From Granulicella sp. (GTDB lineage Bacteria > Acidobacteriota > Terriglobia > Terriglobales > Acidobacteriaceae): a stretch of 64,000 bases of DNA. The notes beneath the pieces are model-generated. The model ran no database searches, was not told the origin of the DNA, and saw nothing but the letters and a program-made list of their open reading frames with translations. This document shows, one piece after another, positions 7,746-18,744 of the stretch (the first letter of the stretch is position 1; the number at the start of each line of letters is the position of its first letter). The position numbers were made by a program, and so were the translations under genes. Where the stretch lies: contig JANYLK010000211.1 in NCBI GenBank assembly GCA_025357875.1, positions 1-64,000 on the forward strand, in the 5' to 3' direction.

Positions 7746-9165
7746 ACTGGCAGCGAAGTCTCAAGCGTGAGCTGGGGTTGTGGGATCTTGTGCCAATGCA
7801 GGTCCTGCTGGTAGTCGGAATTACGTGGGCAGGCATCGCAGCCAAGCAAGGTGGCAATCACGTCTGGTTCTGGCTGGCGGCAATTTAAACTCTATTTGTT
7901 CTGCTGGCGGCCGTGGTCGGATGGTGCGCCAGGGACTGGCCGCTCGAGGGCGGCGTCTATCAATGGGCAAAATTTGTGCTCGGTCCGTTCGCGGGTTTCA
8001 TGTGCACGTGAAACTTCGGCCTGTGCGCTTTACTAGCGGTCTCCAACATTGAGATCCTCACGGCGACCAGCCGCAGCTATGGCCTGGGATCGCATGCAGC
8101 GTGGATGGAGGATAACCACACATTGATAGCGGTATTCACGATCGGGTTGTTCGCGGTGATCCTGTGCGTAAACGTGCCAGGTTTTGGCATCGGCCGATGG
8201 GTGTCGCACTTCGGCACTGCGGTTACAGTCCTTGTGACGGTGCTTTTGACGGTGCTCTTTTTCTTCCATCCCCACGCTTCTGCGGCACACCCACATGTAA
8301 ATTCGTAGGCGTCGCTCAGTTTCGCGATGCCCGCTTTGACGCTCTTCAGCATGAACCTGTTTACGAAGTTCGCCTTCAACGCGCTGAGCGGTCTGGAGCA
8401 GGTGGCCGTGTTCGCCGGCGTGACGAGAAATCCAGGCAAGACCATCATGAGGTCCGCGTAGATTGCCGCTCCGGTTATCGCGGTGATCTACATTCTGATG
8501 ACGGGATCGGTGCTGGTGTATATTCCTGCGGCGAAGGTGAATCTGACTGGGCCAGTCCCGCAAATGCTGGCTGCTGCGTTTAGCGGGTGCGCAACTGCGT
8601 GCGGCACAAACTGGGGATTGATGCTTGGACGAGCAACCATCCTGGTGTTGGGGGTAGCGTTGATCGCACAGTATTCGGTCATCGTTGCGGAGACCAGCTG
8701 ACTGCCATGGTGGCGGGCTGGGACAGATTGATTTCCGCTTGGTTTACGCACCTCGATCCACGTTGGAAGACACCCAAACGATCGATTGCCGTCATTGTCG
8801 CGTAGGCGATTGGAAGGGCCTGCTCGCGACCTATGGAACGGGAGCGCCAAAGGCCTTCCAGGTGATCAACTTCGTAGGCAACATCGGCTACAAAATTTAC
8901 TACGTGATGATGTTCGCTATCCCGCTGGTCGCGGGCGACCGGTTCGGCGTGCGCGCCGGATTCTGGCTCAAGCTAGCATCCCATCAGCGGCCTGGTGGTG
9001 TCACTAGTGGCCATGGGATTCATGCTGCTGCCAATTGTCGACGTTGCCAGCAAGTTGGGCTTCGCTCTGAAAATCGCAGGAACTTCGCTCGTGCCAAACG
9101 CCGTGGGTGTCGCGATTTACTGGAAGGAAACAAGAATCGCGGGCCTGCGCATGCTATGGCTTTTT
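7746..9165 (+). pseudogene. Degraded APC-superfamily amino-acid permease
   Basis: Fragments of one permease appear in order across the three forward frames: LWDLVPMQVLLVVGITWAG, QWAKFVLGPFAGFM, NIEILTATSRSYGLG, an intact helix-rich block at 8105-8308, ALSGLEQVAVFAGVTRNP, then IAAPVIAVIYILMTGSVLVY, ATILVLGVALIAQYSV, VINFVGNIGYKIYYVMMFA and a last block ending IAGLRM. Several frameshifts and in-frame stops separate them, so no full-length product can be made. The order and spacing fit a roughly 470-residue amino-acid/polyamine/organocation transporter. The 3' end runs into the convergent SRPBCC gene. Confidence 0.8.
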
Positions 9166-9666
9166 AGCCCGCGCCTGGATGTCCTTCATATATTCATCGA
9201 GGTTGTGCGTTGGACCGATGATGCGCGCCATGATGAAACGATAGATCGGCGGCTTGATGAAGCCTGTTTCCGTGATGCGAAGCGTGGTGGTATTCGGCGA
9301 CGGTCCAGGGGACAGTTCGTAGATCCAGGTGCCGCCATACGAAGCACCGGGATCGTCAAGCAAGACCTCGCGCCGTGTGGGAGATTCGGTGCGGGTCGCC
9401 AGGAACGTCATAAACTGGCCATGATCAAGATGCTCCACCCAATGATCGCGCCCTTTGTCGGGTTCGAGCGTGCTGACAGACTTGACCGCCGGACGCCAGT
9501 CGGAGCCGCGCGCAACGTTGATAATCAGCGCGAAGACCTTTTCCTGTGGAGCGGCGACAACACCCGTGATCGAGACCCAGTGGTCGTAGGGCAGACGAGC
9601 ACCATCGGCGTAGATGGCTATGCCAGCAACCAAGAGGACGAGCAGGATTGCGCCAAAGACTTTCAT
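9154..9666 (-). CDS. SRPBCC (START-like) family protein, membrane-anchored or secreted
   Basis: 170 residues. A hydrophobic N-terminus (KVFGAILLVLLVAGIAIY) is followed by a polyketide-cyclase/dehydrase-like SRPBCC fold: VSITGVVAAPQEKVFALI at the start of the first strand and helix, WRPAVKSVSTLEP, and a long C-terminal helix region (IYRFIMARIIGPTHNLDEYM). Such proteins bind hydrophobic ligands; the ligand is not predictable. It is convergent with the permease relic and appears to be a single-gene unit. Confidence 0.75.
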   Translation of the reverse strand: MKVFGAILLVLLVAGIAIYADGARLPYDHWVSITGVVAAPQEKVFALIINVARGSDWRPAVKSVSTLEPDKGRDHWVEHLDHGQFMTFLATRTESPTRREVLLDDPGASYGGTWIYELSPGPSPNTTTLRITETGFIKPPIYRFIMARIIGPTHNLDEYMKDIQARAKKP

Positions 9667-9769
9667 GGTTTCTCTAAGTTCAAGATCGCAATTAGTCCAT
9701 TCGTCGCAGAAGAACTAGAAGGGTAACCCAGAGGACAAGGTTAGGGAAGTAGTTCTAGAATACTGATCT

Positions 9770-10204
9770 ATGAAAAGGCGAACTATGTTGCATGGTATGA
9801 GTGCGGGGGCAATTGTCTCGGCAATTGCAGGCGTTCATGGGTCGGCTCAGGTCGCAGGCGGCGCAAGCGAGGCTGCTGTATTCGAGCTACGCGTGTACCA
9901 CACGTTCGAAGGCAAGCTCGATGGCCTGCTGGCCCGCTTCCGCGACCACACGATGATCATCTTCAAACGCCACGGGATGGAGAGTGTCGCCTACTGGACG
10001 CCGACCGATGAACCACTGCAGGGCAAGACGCTGTTCTACATCCTTAAGCACCCAAGCCGCGATGCTGCGACTGCGAATTGGGCAGCCTTTCGCGCTGATC
10101 CTGAGTGGAAGCAAGTAAGCGCGGCCAGCGAAATGAACGGTAAGCTAGTCGAAAAGGTCGATTCGACGTTCCTCAAGCTGACAGTTTTTTCGCCTCGGCT
10201 CTAG
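9770..10204 (+). CDS. Exported NIPSNAP-family protein
   Basis: 144 residues. The N-terminus MKRRTMLHGMSAGAIVSAIAG resembles a signal peptide. The rest matches the ferredoxin-like NIPSNAP fold: FELRVYHTFEGKLDGLLARF, HTMIIFKRHGMESVAYWTP, LFYILKHPSRDAATANWAAF and DPEWKQV. NIPSNAP domains are dimeric alpha/beta barrels without a fixed enzymatic role. It is followed closely by the CADD-like gene on the same strand. Confidence 0.8.
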   Translation: MKRRTMLHGMSAGAIVSAIAGVHGSAQVAGGASEAAVFELRVYHTFEGKLDGLLARFRDHTMIIFKRHGMESVAYWTPTDEPLQGKTLFYILKHPSRDAATANWAAFRADPEWKQVSAASEMNGKLVEKVDSTFLKLTVFSPRL

Positions 10205-10296
10205 GTGTGAAGGGGAATAGCATCCTCGTAGGCATGCTTCGCAAATCTTCGCTACAATCAGTCCATCCGCAGCCAAATACAAACGGAGATATTGCC

Positions 10297-10998
10297 ATGT
10301 CTGACTCGTCCGCCGTTTTCTTCTCTGCTCTCGAAAGCCGTCTTGAGAGCTACGATCTGCTCAAGCACCCGTACTATCAGGCATGGTCGAACGGTGACCT
10401 GACTCGCGAAGATTTGCGCGAGTATGCGTCAGAGTACTGGCATCATGTTTCGGCGTTCCCTGCCTACCTGAGCGGGCTGCACTCGCAGTTGCCGGACGGT
10501 AAATTGCGCCGACTCGTACTCGAGAACCTGGCGGACGAAGAGGGCCTCGAAGACGGCGTGCCCCACAGCGATATGTGGATGGATTTCGCTCGAGGCATGG
10601 GCGCTTACGAGGCTGACGTGCGCGCACGCAAGATCGGCCCGGAGACGCAGGCTCTGCTTAACCATTATCGCGAGACCATGCAGCAATCTCCTGCGGCTGC
10701 GCTTGCGTCGCTCTACGCCTACGAATCGCGCGTTCCGGCAATCGCGAAAACCAAGGCCCAGGGGCTGGCTAACCACTATTCCGCTGACGATAGAACGCGA
10801 CGCTACTTCACCGTGCACATCACCGCGGACGTGCATCATGCGCGGGTCTGGCGCAATGCGTTGGCGGCTGAGCTTGCAGCGCATCCAGAAGAGACCGAAT
10901 CCGCCCTCACCGCAGGGGAAGATGCAGCCCGTGCACTCTGGACCGCACTTGACGGCGTAGAACACGCCCGGCAAGCACGAGTAACGACAACAGCATGA
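10297..10998 (+). CDS. CADD/TenA-like diiron oxygenase-fold protein, candidate p-aminobenzoate synthase
   Basis: 233 residues from ATG 10297, chosen for the ACGGAG ribosome site and because homologous sequence begins there. All-helical heme-oxygenase/TenA fold. Candidate metal ligands are Glu in LADEEG (about 81-82), His in VPHSDMW (90), Glu in YAYESRVP (143), and H174, D178 and H181 in HITADVHHARVW. This resembles the dimetal site of Chlamydia CADD, a self-sacrificing enzyme that makes p-aminobenzoate from its own tyrosine. The Tyr just before the third ligand and a Lys ten residues after it (K153) are also present, as in CADD. A role in folate synthesis is inferred. The next gene overlaps it by 4 bp (ATGA). 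Confidence 0.7.
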   Translation: MSDSSAVFFSALESRLESYDLLKHPYYQAWSNGDLTREDLREYASEYWHHVSAFPAYLSGLHSQLPDGKLRRLVLENLADEEGLEDGVPHSDMWMDFARGMGAYEADVRARKIGPETQALLNHYRETMQQSPAAALASLYAYESRVPAIAKTKAQGLANHYSADDRTRRYFTVHITADVHHARVWRNALAAELAAHPEETESALTAGEDAARALWTALDGVEHARQARVTTTA

Positions 10999-11702
10999 AT
11001 CGGCCGACGCCAGGCGGGCTGCGCTTTGTGCCAGCGGCCTGCCTGGCATTGGCTCTCGCTGCAGCGTGCGCTCTCGCGTCCGCGCAGGAAATCTGGCAAT
11101 TCGATCAAACGGCCTCGCTGGGCGGACACGCCACAAAGATGCTTGGGACACCGAAGGTGATCGAGACTCCCTTGGGCAAAGCGGTCGCATTCAATGGCGT
11201 GAACGACGTGCTTTTCGTCGACATTCATCCATTAGCCGGCGCGGTCACATGGACCTGGGAGATGATCTTCAAGCCTGATCGCGATGGCAAACCCGCGCAG
11301 CGTATCTTCCACCTACAATCTGTCGACGCCGCAACCGGTGCCGACATTGCTAACAAGCGCATGCTCTTTGAGATTCGCATCGTCAACGGGCAGTGGTGTC
11401 TGGACAGTTTTGCAACTGCGGGCGGCCAATCACGCGCGCTGCTGAACTGCGAAAAACTGAATCCATTCGGCAAGTGGTATCGCGTCACTGCCGTGTACGA
11501 CGGCAAGATGCTGCACAACTATGTAGGCGACGAGTTGCAAGGCGAGGGTGATCTGCAACTCCGCCCCGAACTGCCTGGCCGCGCCTCCGTAGGCACCCGC
11601 ATCGACCTCCGCGACTACTACAAGGGCGCGATGTACCAGGCCCGATTCACCCGCTGCGCCCTCGACGTGAAGGACTTTCTCAAGCTGCCGCCCGGCCAGT
11701 GA
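10995..11702 (+). CDS. Secreted LamG/concanavalin A-like domain protein
   Basis: 235 residues. Signal peptide (LALALAAACALASAQ, cleavage about residue 30), then a single jelly-roll LamG-like domain: GKAVAFNGVNDVLFVD, WEMIFKPD, KMLFEIRIVNGQWCLDSF, WYRVTAVYDGKMLHNYVG and GTRIDLRDYYKGAMYQARF. Such domains bind carbohydrate or protein and are not catalytic by themselves. The start overlaps the stop of the CADD-like gene (ATGA), so the two are translationally coupled although no functional link is obvious. Confidence 0.7.
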   Translation: MNRPTPGGLRFVPAACLALALAAACALASAQEIWQFDQTASLGGHATKMLGTPKVIETPLGKAVAFNGVNDVLFVDIHPLAGAVTWTWEMIFKPDRDGKPAQRIFHLQSVDAATGADIANKRMLFEIRIVNGQWCLDSFATAGGQSRALLNCEKLNPFGKWYRVTAVYDGKMLHNYVGDELQGEGDLQLRPELPGRASVGTRIDLRDYYKGAMYQARFTRCALDVKDFLKLPPGQ

Positions 11703-12107
11703 TTCAGCGTCCGAATTCCTTGGAGTAATGCGCCCCACTCATCGAAGACTCATGAACTTGCGTGGATCACCGATTCAAGCGGTGACGCGCTAATAGCGTA
11801 GAAGTCGCGGGGGATGACCTTCCCTTCTGGATTAGCGTGCTTCCAGCTACTCACAAACTCGGCCGTAAGGTGTCGGGAGTGGAGGCTTTCGCGAGGAGAC
11901 TTGAATCGAGAACACTTGATTTCTAAACAACATATGTCGATTCAGCGACCGGCGACATGCGTTGGCGAAGTTGCAGCAGCTCTGTGGAAATCGGGTAGTT
12001 TGGAAGTAGGAGCATTATGTCGGAGATTTGCCAGGAGACGGTCGATCCACGCATCCGGCGCACTCGTGTTTTACTTGAATAAACACTCACAAATTATTGC
12101 AAAATAG
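11703..12107 (+). other. Intergenic stretch, no convincing gene
   Basis: A 98-codon open frame (11814-12107) exists, but its composition is unlike neighbouring proteins and it has no clear ribosome site or recognisable motif. Its last codons run into the front of the TetR relic, so this may be degraded coding DNA. Confidence 0.4.
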
Positions 12108-12605
12108 ATACTTGATAAGGTCTATGTTAAAGATATTGCCAACGCTGCAACAGTAAACCGAGCCACATTCTACGACCACTACACAGATAAATTCGCCCTG
12201 CTGAAGTGCGTGTTCGGTACACGATTCGGCGAACTGCTGCAAGCGCGGGGTGTGCGTTTTGACGGAGACTGTCCTTCAGCCCTGCGCGGCATCATCCAAG
12301 GCGTATGCGATTACCTGGCTGCCACTCCCGGGCTGGGGTGCGAGCGCCAGTTGTAGATGGAGCCGCATATGGAGGCCGCTGTGATTGCCGTGGTGCGTGG
12401 CAGGCTACTACAGGGTATGAAACAGCATCCTCCGGCGAACGCAGTGTCATGCGAAATGCTGGCCGCCACCTTAAGATGGGCGATCTACGGCGCGGCGAAG
12501 GAGTGGGTGAAGACTCCATCAAAGTGTCCGCCTGAGTCAGGGGCGGACCAGGTGATGGGATTGGTCGGGCCGATATTCACCGCGGCCCATGCAACTGTCG
12601 CATAA
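12108..12605 (+). pseudogene. TetR/AcrR-family regulator relic
   Basis: The first in-frame block, KDIANAATVNRATFYDHYTDKFALL, is the recognition-helix half of a TetR DNA-binding domain. A ligand-domain-like tail follows. The frame is interrupted by TAG at 12354-12356 and resumes at once (MEPHMEAAVIAVVRGRLL) to TAA at 12605. At the front a stop (12105-12107) replaces helix 1 of the HTH domain. A TetR protein lacking helix 1 and cut in the middle should not be functional. Confidence 0.65.
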
Positions 12606-12610
12606 AGGTT

Positions 12611-14272
12611 TCACGCAATTGCCGCAGTGACCAATGCCTGCGCCTCCGTCTGGATTTGCTTCAAGTGAGTTTCGCCGTTAAAGCTCTCCGCATAAATCTT
12701 GTAGACATCTTCCGTCCCGCTTGGCCGTGCGGCGAACCAGCCGTTTTCCGTGGTGACCTTCAGCCCGCCGATGGAGGCATGATTGCCAGGTGCTTCGGTC
12801 AGAATCGCTGTAATAGGTTCGCCCGCCAGCGTCGTCACCGTGACCTGCGAGGGAGAGAGCTTGGCGAGCTTGGCCTTCTGTTCTTTGCTGGCCGCCGCGT
12901 CGATGCGCTGATAGACAGGCGAGCCGTATTTCGCAGTGAGGTCGCCGTACAGTTGGCCCGGATCTTTACCCGTGACTGCTGTCATCTCCGCGGCAAGCAG
13001 ACCCATAATCAGGCCATCCTTGTCCGTCGTCCAGACCGTTCCATTACGACGTAGAAAGCTCGCGCCCGCGGACTCTTCGCCGACAAAGCCAAGCGAGCCA
13101 TCGATCAGCCCGTCAACAAACCACTTGAAACCCACCGGCACTTCGAGCATGGTCCGGCCCAGTCCCTTGGCGACACGGTCGATGATGCTCGACGACACCA
13201 GCGTCTTGCCAATCCCCACCTTCGCAGACCACTTCGGCCGATGTGTGAAGAGGTACTGAATCGCCACAGCAAGATAGTGATTTGGATTCAGCAGGCCGGT
13301 CGTGCGAGTCACGATTCCATGGCGATCATGGTCGGTATCGCAAGCCCACGCCACATCGAACTTGTCCTTGTTTGCGATCATCGACGCCATCGCATATGGG
13401 CTGGAACAGTCCATGCGGATGCGCGAATCCCAATCCAGCGTCATGAATCGAAATGTCGGATCGACATACGGATTTAAAACATGTAACTGAAGGTGATACT
13501 TATCTGCGATCCGCGGCCAGTAGTACACGCCCGCCCCACCCAGAGGATCCACCCCCAGCATCAACTCCGTTCCAGCCAGCGGCGCGAAGTCGATGACGTT
13601 GGCGAGATCGCCGATATAGCTGCTGATGTAGTCGTGCCGATGCGTGGTGCCGGCGTTCAGCGCCAGGTTGTAGCTGAAGCGCTTGACCTCCGTCAGACGA
13701 TTTGCGATCAGAGTGTTGGCGCGATTCTCAATCCACTTGGTTGCAGTGGTGTCTGCCGGACCCCCGTTGGGCGGATTGTATTTAAATCCGCCATCTTCCG
13801 GAGGATTATGTGAAGGAGTAATAACGATCCCATCCGCTTGCGGCTTCGCCAGGTTGGCGGCGTTGTAGGTCAGGATCGCGTGCGAGAGCGCAGGCGTCGG
13901 CGTATACGCAAGCTGATCGTCAACCATCACATCGATGCCATTCGCAGCGAGCACCTCCAGCGCTGTGGCGAATGCCGGCTCAGAAAGCGCATGCGTATCC
14001 ATCGCCAGGAACAGCGGCCCACCAGTGCCCTGGCCGCGGCGATAGTCGACGATCGCTTGTGTGATCGCGGCGATGTGATCGTTATTAAAAGAGCCGTTGA
14101 ATGCACTGCCACGATGGCCCGACGTCCCAAACGCCACTCGCTGGGCGGCGTCGTCAGGGTCCGGGTGAATGGTGTAGTAAGCGGTGATCAGGTGCGGCAC
14201 ATTCACCAGCGTGTCGGGGGATGGAACTGTACCGGGCTTATTGGTAGCCGCCAGGGGCATCGCTTGCGTCAT
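12611..14272 (-). CDS. pgm: Phosphoglucomutase (alpha-D-glucose phosphate-specific)
   Basis: 553 residues from ATG 14272 (GAGG site 8 nt upstream), close to the 546 of E. coli Pgm. The open frame continues upstream but that part does not look coding. Interconverts glucose-1-phosphate and glucose-6-phosphate, linking glycogen/trehalose and envelope sugar synthesis to glycolysis. Signature features are FGTSGHRG near the N-terminus, the phosphoserine loop [19 protein letters not shown], the metal-binding [10 protein letters not shown], and the sugar/phosphate-binding region at the C-terminus ([19 protein letters not shown]). It ends just short of the convergent TetR relic. Confidence 0.96.
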   Translation of the reverse strand: MTQAMPLAATNKPGTVPSPDTLVNVPHLITAYYTIHPDPDDAAQRVAFGTSGHRGSAFNGSFNNDHIAAITQAIVDYRRGQGTGGPLFLAMDTHALSEPAFATALEVLAANGIDVMVDDQLAYTPTPALSHAILTYNAANLAKPQADGIVITPSHNPPEDGGFKYNPPNGGPADTTATKWIENRANTLIANRLTEVKRFSYNLALNAGTTHRHDYISSYIGDLANVIDFAPLAGTELMLGVDPLGGAGVYYWPRIADKYHLQLHVLNPYVDPTFRFMTLDWDSRIRMDCSSPYAMASMIANKDKFDVAWACDTDHDRHGIVTRTTGLLNPNHYLAVAIQYLFTHRPKWSAKVGIGKTLVSSSIIDRVAKGLGRTMLEVPVGFKWFVDGLIDGSLGFVGEESAGASFLRRNGTVWTTDKDGLIMGLLAAEMTAVTGKDPGQLYGDLTAKYGSPVYQRIDAAASKEQKAKLAKLSPSQVTVTTLAGEPITAILTEAPGNHASIGGLKVTTENGWFAARPSGTEDVYKIYAESFNGETHLKQIQTEAQALVTAAIA

Positions 14273-14560
14273 GGTTGGAACCTCGTCACTGGTCTGCCTT
14301 CGCAGTCTATGTGATGCTGCGATTTCGTGCGAGCCTCCGTCGGAACGCAAGCCTCTAGCTGCAAACATCTCGATGAATTTCGAACACACTAGATTCATCT
14401 TGATTTCAGCGCACATCAGCCTAAGATGGTGTGGCTCCCAATTCTGTCCTTCGTCCGGCACTTCGACGGGCCGGGCCAGACACTGTGGCAGCGTGCATCG
14501 TTGAGCAGGGATCGTTGAACAAGGTGTGGATCGGATCGGCCAGTCTTCGTAAGGGCAGGC

Positions 14561-17500
14561 ATGGCTCCATTCCTCGAATGGGGCTTTTGGATGGGGAGTT
14601 TTCGGCATTCGCAGAAACTGAGCCACTGGCTGAGGCCGTGTGCAGCGGCGGCGTTGCTGGCCGCGTATACGTTGCCGGGCATAGACCAGGCGTGGGGTGC
14701 GCAGGCTACGCTGATCGCGGACGCGCACGTAAACAGCGCAATGCCCACAGTCAACAGCGGATCAATCTCCAATCTGAATGTAGGTGGCGGATATACGACG
14801 CTGATGCAATTTGACCTGTCGATGCTGCCGGCGGGTACGACCGCATCGCAAGTATCGCGTTCCGTGCTGCGGGTCTACGTCAATCGCGTGACGACGCCCG
14901 GACTGGTCGCGGTTGCCCCAATAACCGCCTCCTGGGGCGAGTACAGCACAAACTATGCAACTCTACCCTCCCGCGGAACAGCCGCCGGACTCATATCCGT
15001 CAGCCAGGCTGGCGCGTTCCTTGCCTTCGATGTGACCTCCCTGGTGCAGGGTTGGATCAGCAACCCGGCGACAAATAACGGCCTCGCGTTCTCGGCTGGA
15101 ACCGCAGTGGTGCAATTCGACAGCAAGGAGAATGACGAGACCGCGCACCCAGCTACGCTTGACGTGGAACTGGTGAACGCAGGGCCAGTGGGAACAACCG
15201 GAGCACCCGGGCCGCGCGGGCTGACGGGAACAAGTGGCGCCATGGGAGTAGGCGGACCAATCGGCCCGACCGGACCTCCGGGATTGACTGGCCCAGCCGG
15301 CCCAACAGGTCCAGCGGGCTCAGGCATCGGCGGCGGGTTGAACTACGCGGGCACCTACGCCTCAACCAGCAATTACGCCACGGGAGACACCGTGGTATAT
15401 CAGGGCTCTAGCTACATCTCCCTTATCGCCGCGAATCACGGCAACACACCCGGCCTGAATCCTGCTTACTGGGGACTGCTGGCCGCGGCGGGTGTAGGCA
15501 CGAACGGAACGGTCGGTCCATCCGGTGCGATGGGACCGCAAGGTCTCACCGGCGCAACCGGTGGGGCTGGGCTTGCCGGAATCGCCGGTACGACTGGAGC
15601 ACAGGGAGCCGCCGGACTTGTCTATCAGGGCGTCTACAACTCGATCCAGAATTACGCGCTGGGGGACACGGTGCTGTGGCAGGGCACGACCTACACTTCC
15701 CTCATCGCCTCCAACCATGGCAATACCCCTAGCCTCAGCCCGCAGCAGTGGGGAGTATTGTCCGCGCAGGGACCTGCGGGTCCCGCAGGCACCACCGGTG
15801 CTACGGGAACGCCCGGACCACAGGGATTGCCGGGAGGCGTCGGGCCAAACGGCCCAATCGGTCCTCAGGGTTATCAAGGTATCTCCGGCCAGGCCGGAGC
15901 GCAGGGAATACCTGGCACAACCGGCGCAACCGGGCTGTCCGGTCCAGAAGGTTCGCAAGGAATTGCAGGGCCGGTGGGGCTGTCGTTCCAGGGGATCTAC
16001 ACATCGACCTCCAACTATGCGCTGGCGGATGGCGTCTCGTACATGGGCGCCGGTTACGTCTCACTCACCGCGAGCAATCATGGCAACACCCCCGATCAGA
16101 GCCCAATGCAGTGGTCGCTCTTTGCTGCTTCCGGGACGTCTGGATCGATCGGCCCTCCCGGGGTCGCCGGACCCACCGGGTTCACGGGCCCTATCGGTCC
16201 GCAGGGACTCTCCGGGCCAACCGGCACGTCCGGTGCAACCGGGCAACAAGGACCTCCGGTGGCGAACTATCTCGGCAACTACCAGTCGCTGGTGAACTAC
16301 GATCGCAATGACGCCGTAAGTTGGCAAGGTTCGACGTATATCTCGATGATCGCCGGCAACGTCGGCAACAACCCATCGCTGAATCCGGCGCAATGGGGTG
16401 TCCTGGTGGCGCAGGGTCCCGCAGGATTGACCGGGACGGCAGGCCCGATCGGTGCCGCCGGACTGACCGGCGCGACAGGCACCACCGGATCTCCCGGCCC
16501 GCAAGGTCCGCCCGTAACCTTTCAGTCGGGATGGCTGATCGCCACTTCCTACGCTGTCGGCGATGTGGTTGCCTACGCGGGCTCCAGCTACATCGCGCTC
16601 TCCGCAAACGCAGGTCGCGAGCCAGACGTCAGTCCGCAATACTGGGGCGTGCTTGCCGCAGCAGGATTAACTGGACCAGTCGGCGCAACTGGAGCGACCG
16701 GAACGGAAGGCCCAACCGGCTATGCAGGTCTACCGGGCCCAACCGGCGCGCAGGGTCCGAACGGCCCCCAAGGTTCGACAGGCCCACTGGGAGTTACCGG
16801 CGCAACCGGGCCGGTAGGACCCACAGGAACAACTGGAGCCACAGGACTCGCGGGCATCATCTATCAAGGGACCTATGCTTCGACTGCTACCTACGGACTA
16901 AATGACGCAGTGTCCTATCTGGGTTCAACCTACATTTCCATCGCGAGCTCCAACGCCGGCAACACCCCCGGTCAGAGTCCAACCTTCTGGGCCGTTCTTG
17001 CATTGCAAGGCTCAGCAGGAACTTCAGGTGCGATCGGAGCCACCGGGCCGCAGGGCTCAAACGGATCGCCCGGAATTGCTGGAGCAGCCGGCTCGCCCGG
17101 AACATCCGGGCCCACCGGACCGGTCGGGATGATTTTCCACGGTGCATGGAACGCAGGAGTGGGCTACGTCATCAATGATTCTGTCGCCTACGATGGCGCC
17201 ACGTATATTGCCCAATTGAACAACAATTCATCGCGACCAGACCTTAATGCACAAGTGTGGATGTTGCTTGCAAGTGCAGGCAGCGTAGGCCCTTCGGGTC
17301 CAGCAGGCGCATCGGGAATTGCGGCCACGTTGACTATTGGTACGGTCACCACCGGAGCTGCCGGCGCATCAGCGGCGGTGACCAACACTGGATCAAACTC
17401 GGCAGCCGTACTCAACTTCACCATCCCACAGGGCGCTACCGGACCCGCCGGATCAGGAAGCGGCGGTGGTAGCTCACTATCGCTCCTGTCGATATATCAC

Positions 17501-17830
17501 GCGGTATCTTTCAACAGCTTTTTCTACTCCGTCAACAGCCCAACATCAGCCCTGATGGAACAAGGGAAAATCCTCACCTGGGTGCCGTTGGGATGCACCG
17601 CTACGACGTTGAACGTCTTGTCGCAACAGGCCAACCCAATTACGGTTACGCTGCGTACGGGCTCTTCGGGAAGTCTGACCAATACAACGCTCGCCTGTAC
17701 TGCTGCGCCAGGAACGTCTTGTACTGCGACTGGCAGCGTGACCATCTCCGCTGGCTCCTTCGTCGATCTCGGTATCAGCGGAGCCGACGGGACGTCAGCA
17801 AGCGTTTGGACTGTGCTCGCGTGCAACTAA
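14561..17830 (+). CDS. Large exported collagen-like protein with DNRLRE-type domain and seven repeated carbohydrate-binding-like modules
   Basis: 1089 residues; AAGGGCAGG lies just before the ATG. Signal sequence to about residue 46, then a DNRLRE-type adhesin domain (about 47-207: [38 protein letters not shown]). Seven modules of about 52 residues follow, starting near 259, 352, 472, 566, 651, 765 and 857. Their shared pattern is (Y/F)xGxYxSxxxYxxxDxVxYxGSxYxSxxxxNxGNxPxxxPxxWxxL, resembling ChiA/CBM5-12-type chitin-binding folds. They are separated by Gly-X-Y collagen segments ([19 protein letters not shown] and similar). The C-terminal ~110 residues are Cys-containing and unrepeated. Likely a filamentous surface or secreted adhesin; ligand unknown. 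Confidence 0.85.
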   Translation: MAPFLEWGFWMGSFRHSQKLSHWLRPCAAAALLAAYTLPGIDQAWGAQATLIADAHVNSAMPTVNSGSISNLNVGGGYTTLMQFDLSMLPAGTTASQVSRSVLRVYVNRVTTPGLVAVAPITASWGEYSTNYATLPSRGTAAGLISVSQAGAFLAFDVTSLVQGWISNPATNNGLAFSAGTAVVQFDSKENDETAHPATLDVELVNAGPVGTTGAPGPRGLTGTSGAMGVGGPIGPTGPPGLTGPAGPTGPAGSGIGGGLNYAGTYASTSNYATGDTVVYQGSSYISLIAANHGNTPGLNPAYWGLLAAAGVGTNGTVGPSGAMGPQGLTGATGGAGLAGIAGTTGAQGAAGLVYQGVYNSIQNYALGDTVLWQGTTYTSLIASNHGNTPSLSPQQWGVLSAQGPAGPAGTTGATGTPGPQGLPGGVGPNGPIGPQGYQGISGQAGAQGIPGTTGATGLSGPEGSQGIAGPVGLSFQGIYTSTSNYALADGVSYMGAGYVSLTASNHGNTPDQSPMQWSLFAASGTSGSIGPPGVAGPTGFTGPIGPQGLSGPTGTSGATGQQGPPVANYLGNYQSLVNYDRNDAVSWQGSTYISMIAGNVGNNPSLNPAQWGVLVAQGPAGLTGTAGPIGAAGLTGATGTTGSPGPQGPPVTFQSGWLIATSYAVGDVVAYAGSSYIALSANAGREPDVSPQYWGVLAAAGLTGPVGATGATGTEGPTGYAGLPGPTGAQGPNGPQGSTGPLGVTGATGPVGPTGTTGATGLAGIIYQGTYASTATYGLNDAVSYLGSTYISIASSNAGNTPGQSPTFWAVLALQGSAGTSGAIGATGPQGSNGSPGIAGAAGSPGTSGPTGPVGMIFHGAWNAGVGYVINDSVAYDGATYIAQLNNNSSRPDLNAQVWMLLASAGSVGPSGPAGASGIAATLTIGTVTTGAAGASAAVTNTGSNSAAVLNFTIPQGATGPAGSGSGGGSSLSLLSIYHAVSFNSFFYSVNSPTSALMEQGKILTWVPLGCTATTLNVLSQQANPITVTLRTGSSGSLTNTTLACTAAPGTSCTATGSVTISAGSFVDLGISGADGTSASVWTVLACN

Positions 17831-17898
17831 TACGCCGCCAGTAGGCGACCTTATCTGCCCTGAATCCGAGGGCCACTTACAGCGTAAGATTTCGCTAG

Positions 17899-18735
17899 AT
17901 GACAATGTCCGTTGCCCTAGTCACCAGCCGCACCAACCCACGCGTTAAGCAGCTCCGTGCTGCCTTCACCGGCAATGCACGCCTATCCGGCGGACTGGTC
18001 GCGATCGAAGGACAAACTCTGCTCAAGGAGGCCATCCGAAGCGGACTCCCGCTCAAGACCATCTTCGTCAGCGATCGTGTGGAACCGCCTCAATGGATCC
18101 CACGCGGCGTCGAATTGCTTCAACTCACCGACGACGTCTTCTCCAGCGTCGTTGACACGCAACACCCACAAGGCATCGCCGCCCTCCTCATTCCGCCTAT
18201 CTGGAATCTGGAATCGGCCCTTCCCGTTAGCGTTCCCGGCAAGCAGGCCTCGCTCCTGCTGATCGCAGCTGGCCTACAGGACCCTGGCAATCTTGGCACC
18301 CTCATCCGTTCCGCCGAGGCGTTTGAAGCAACCGCGGTCCTGACCACTCCAGGCACTGTCAGCCAGTGGAACCAGAAAGCCCTTCGCGCCTCGGCCGGCT
18401 CCGTCTTCCGCGTTCCCGTCGTAGCGATCACGCAAGCCGATATTTCAAGCCTGAAATCCCGCGGACTGCGAATCTACGCAGCCGTCGCCGACGACCCCGC
18501 GAATCCAAACGCACTTCCTTTGTCTGCGGCCGAGCTTACGAAACCCTGCGCCCTGATGATCGGCAACGAAGGCGCAGGCCTCTCCGCGAACTTGATCGCC
18601 GTCGCGGACGCACGCATCTCCATCCCCATGCCCGGCTGCGTCGAGAGTCTCAACGCAGCCATCGCCGGCTCGCTCCTCCTCTACGAGGCATCCCGCCAAC
18701 GTCAGAATGCCTCAAACCGAATACCTCGAACCTAG
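17899..18735 (+). CDS. SpoU/TrmH-family RNA 2'-O-methyltransferase
   Basis: 278 residues. An N-terminal substrate-binding domain (SRTNPRVKQLRAAF, AIEGQTLLKEAI) precedes a SPOUT methyltransferase domain with the three family motifs: AAGLQDPGNLGTLIRSAEAF (motif 1), ALMIGNEGAGLS (motif 2) and ISIPMPGCVESLNAAIAGSLLLYE (motif 3, forming the knotted SAM site). Probably modifies rRNA or tRNA (RlmB/TsnR-like); the exact nucleotide cannot be assigned. Only 9 bp separate it from rarA, so they are probably co-transcribed. Confidence 0.9.
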   Translation: MTMSVALVTSRTNPRVKQLRAAFTGNARLSGGLVAIEGQTLLKEAIRSGLPLKTIFVSDRVEPPQWIPRGVELLQLTDDVFSSVVDTQHPQGIAALLIPPIWNLESALPVSVPGKQASLLLIAAGLQDPGNLGTLIRSAEAFEATAVLTTPGTVSQWNQKALRASAGSVFRVPVVAITQADISSLKSRGLRIYAAVADDPANPNALPLSAAELTKPCALMIGNEGAGLSANLIAVADARISIPMPGCVESLNAAIAGSLLLYEASRQRQNASNRIPRT

Positions 18736-18744
18736 CACCTGTTT

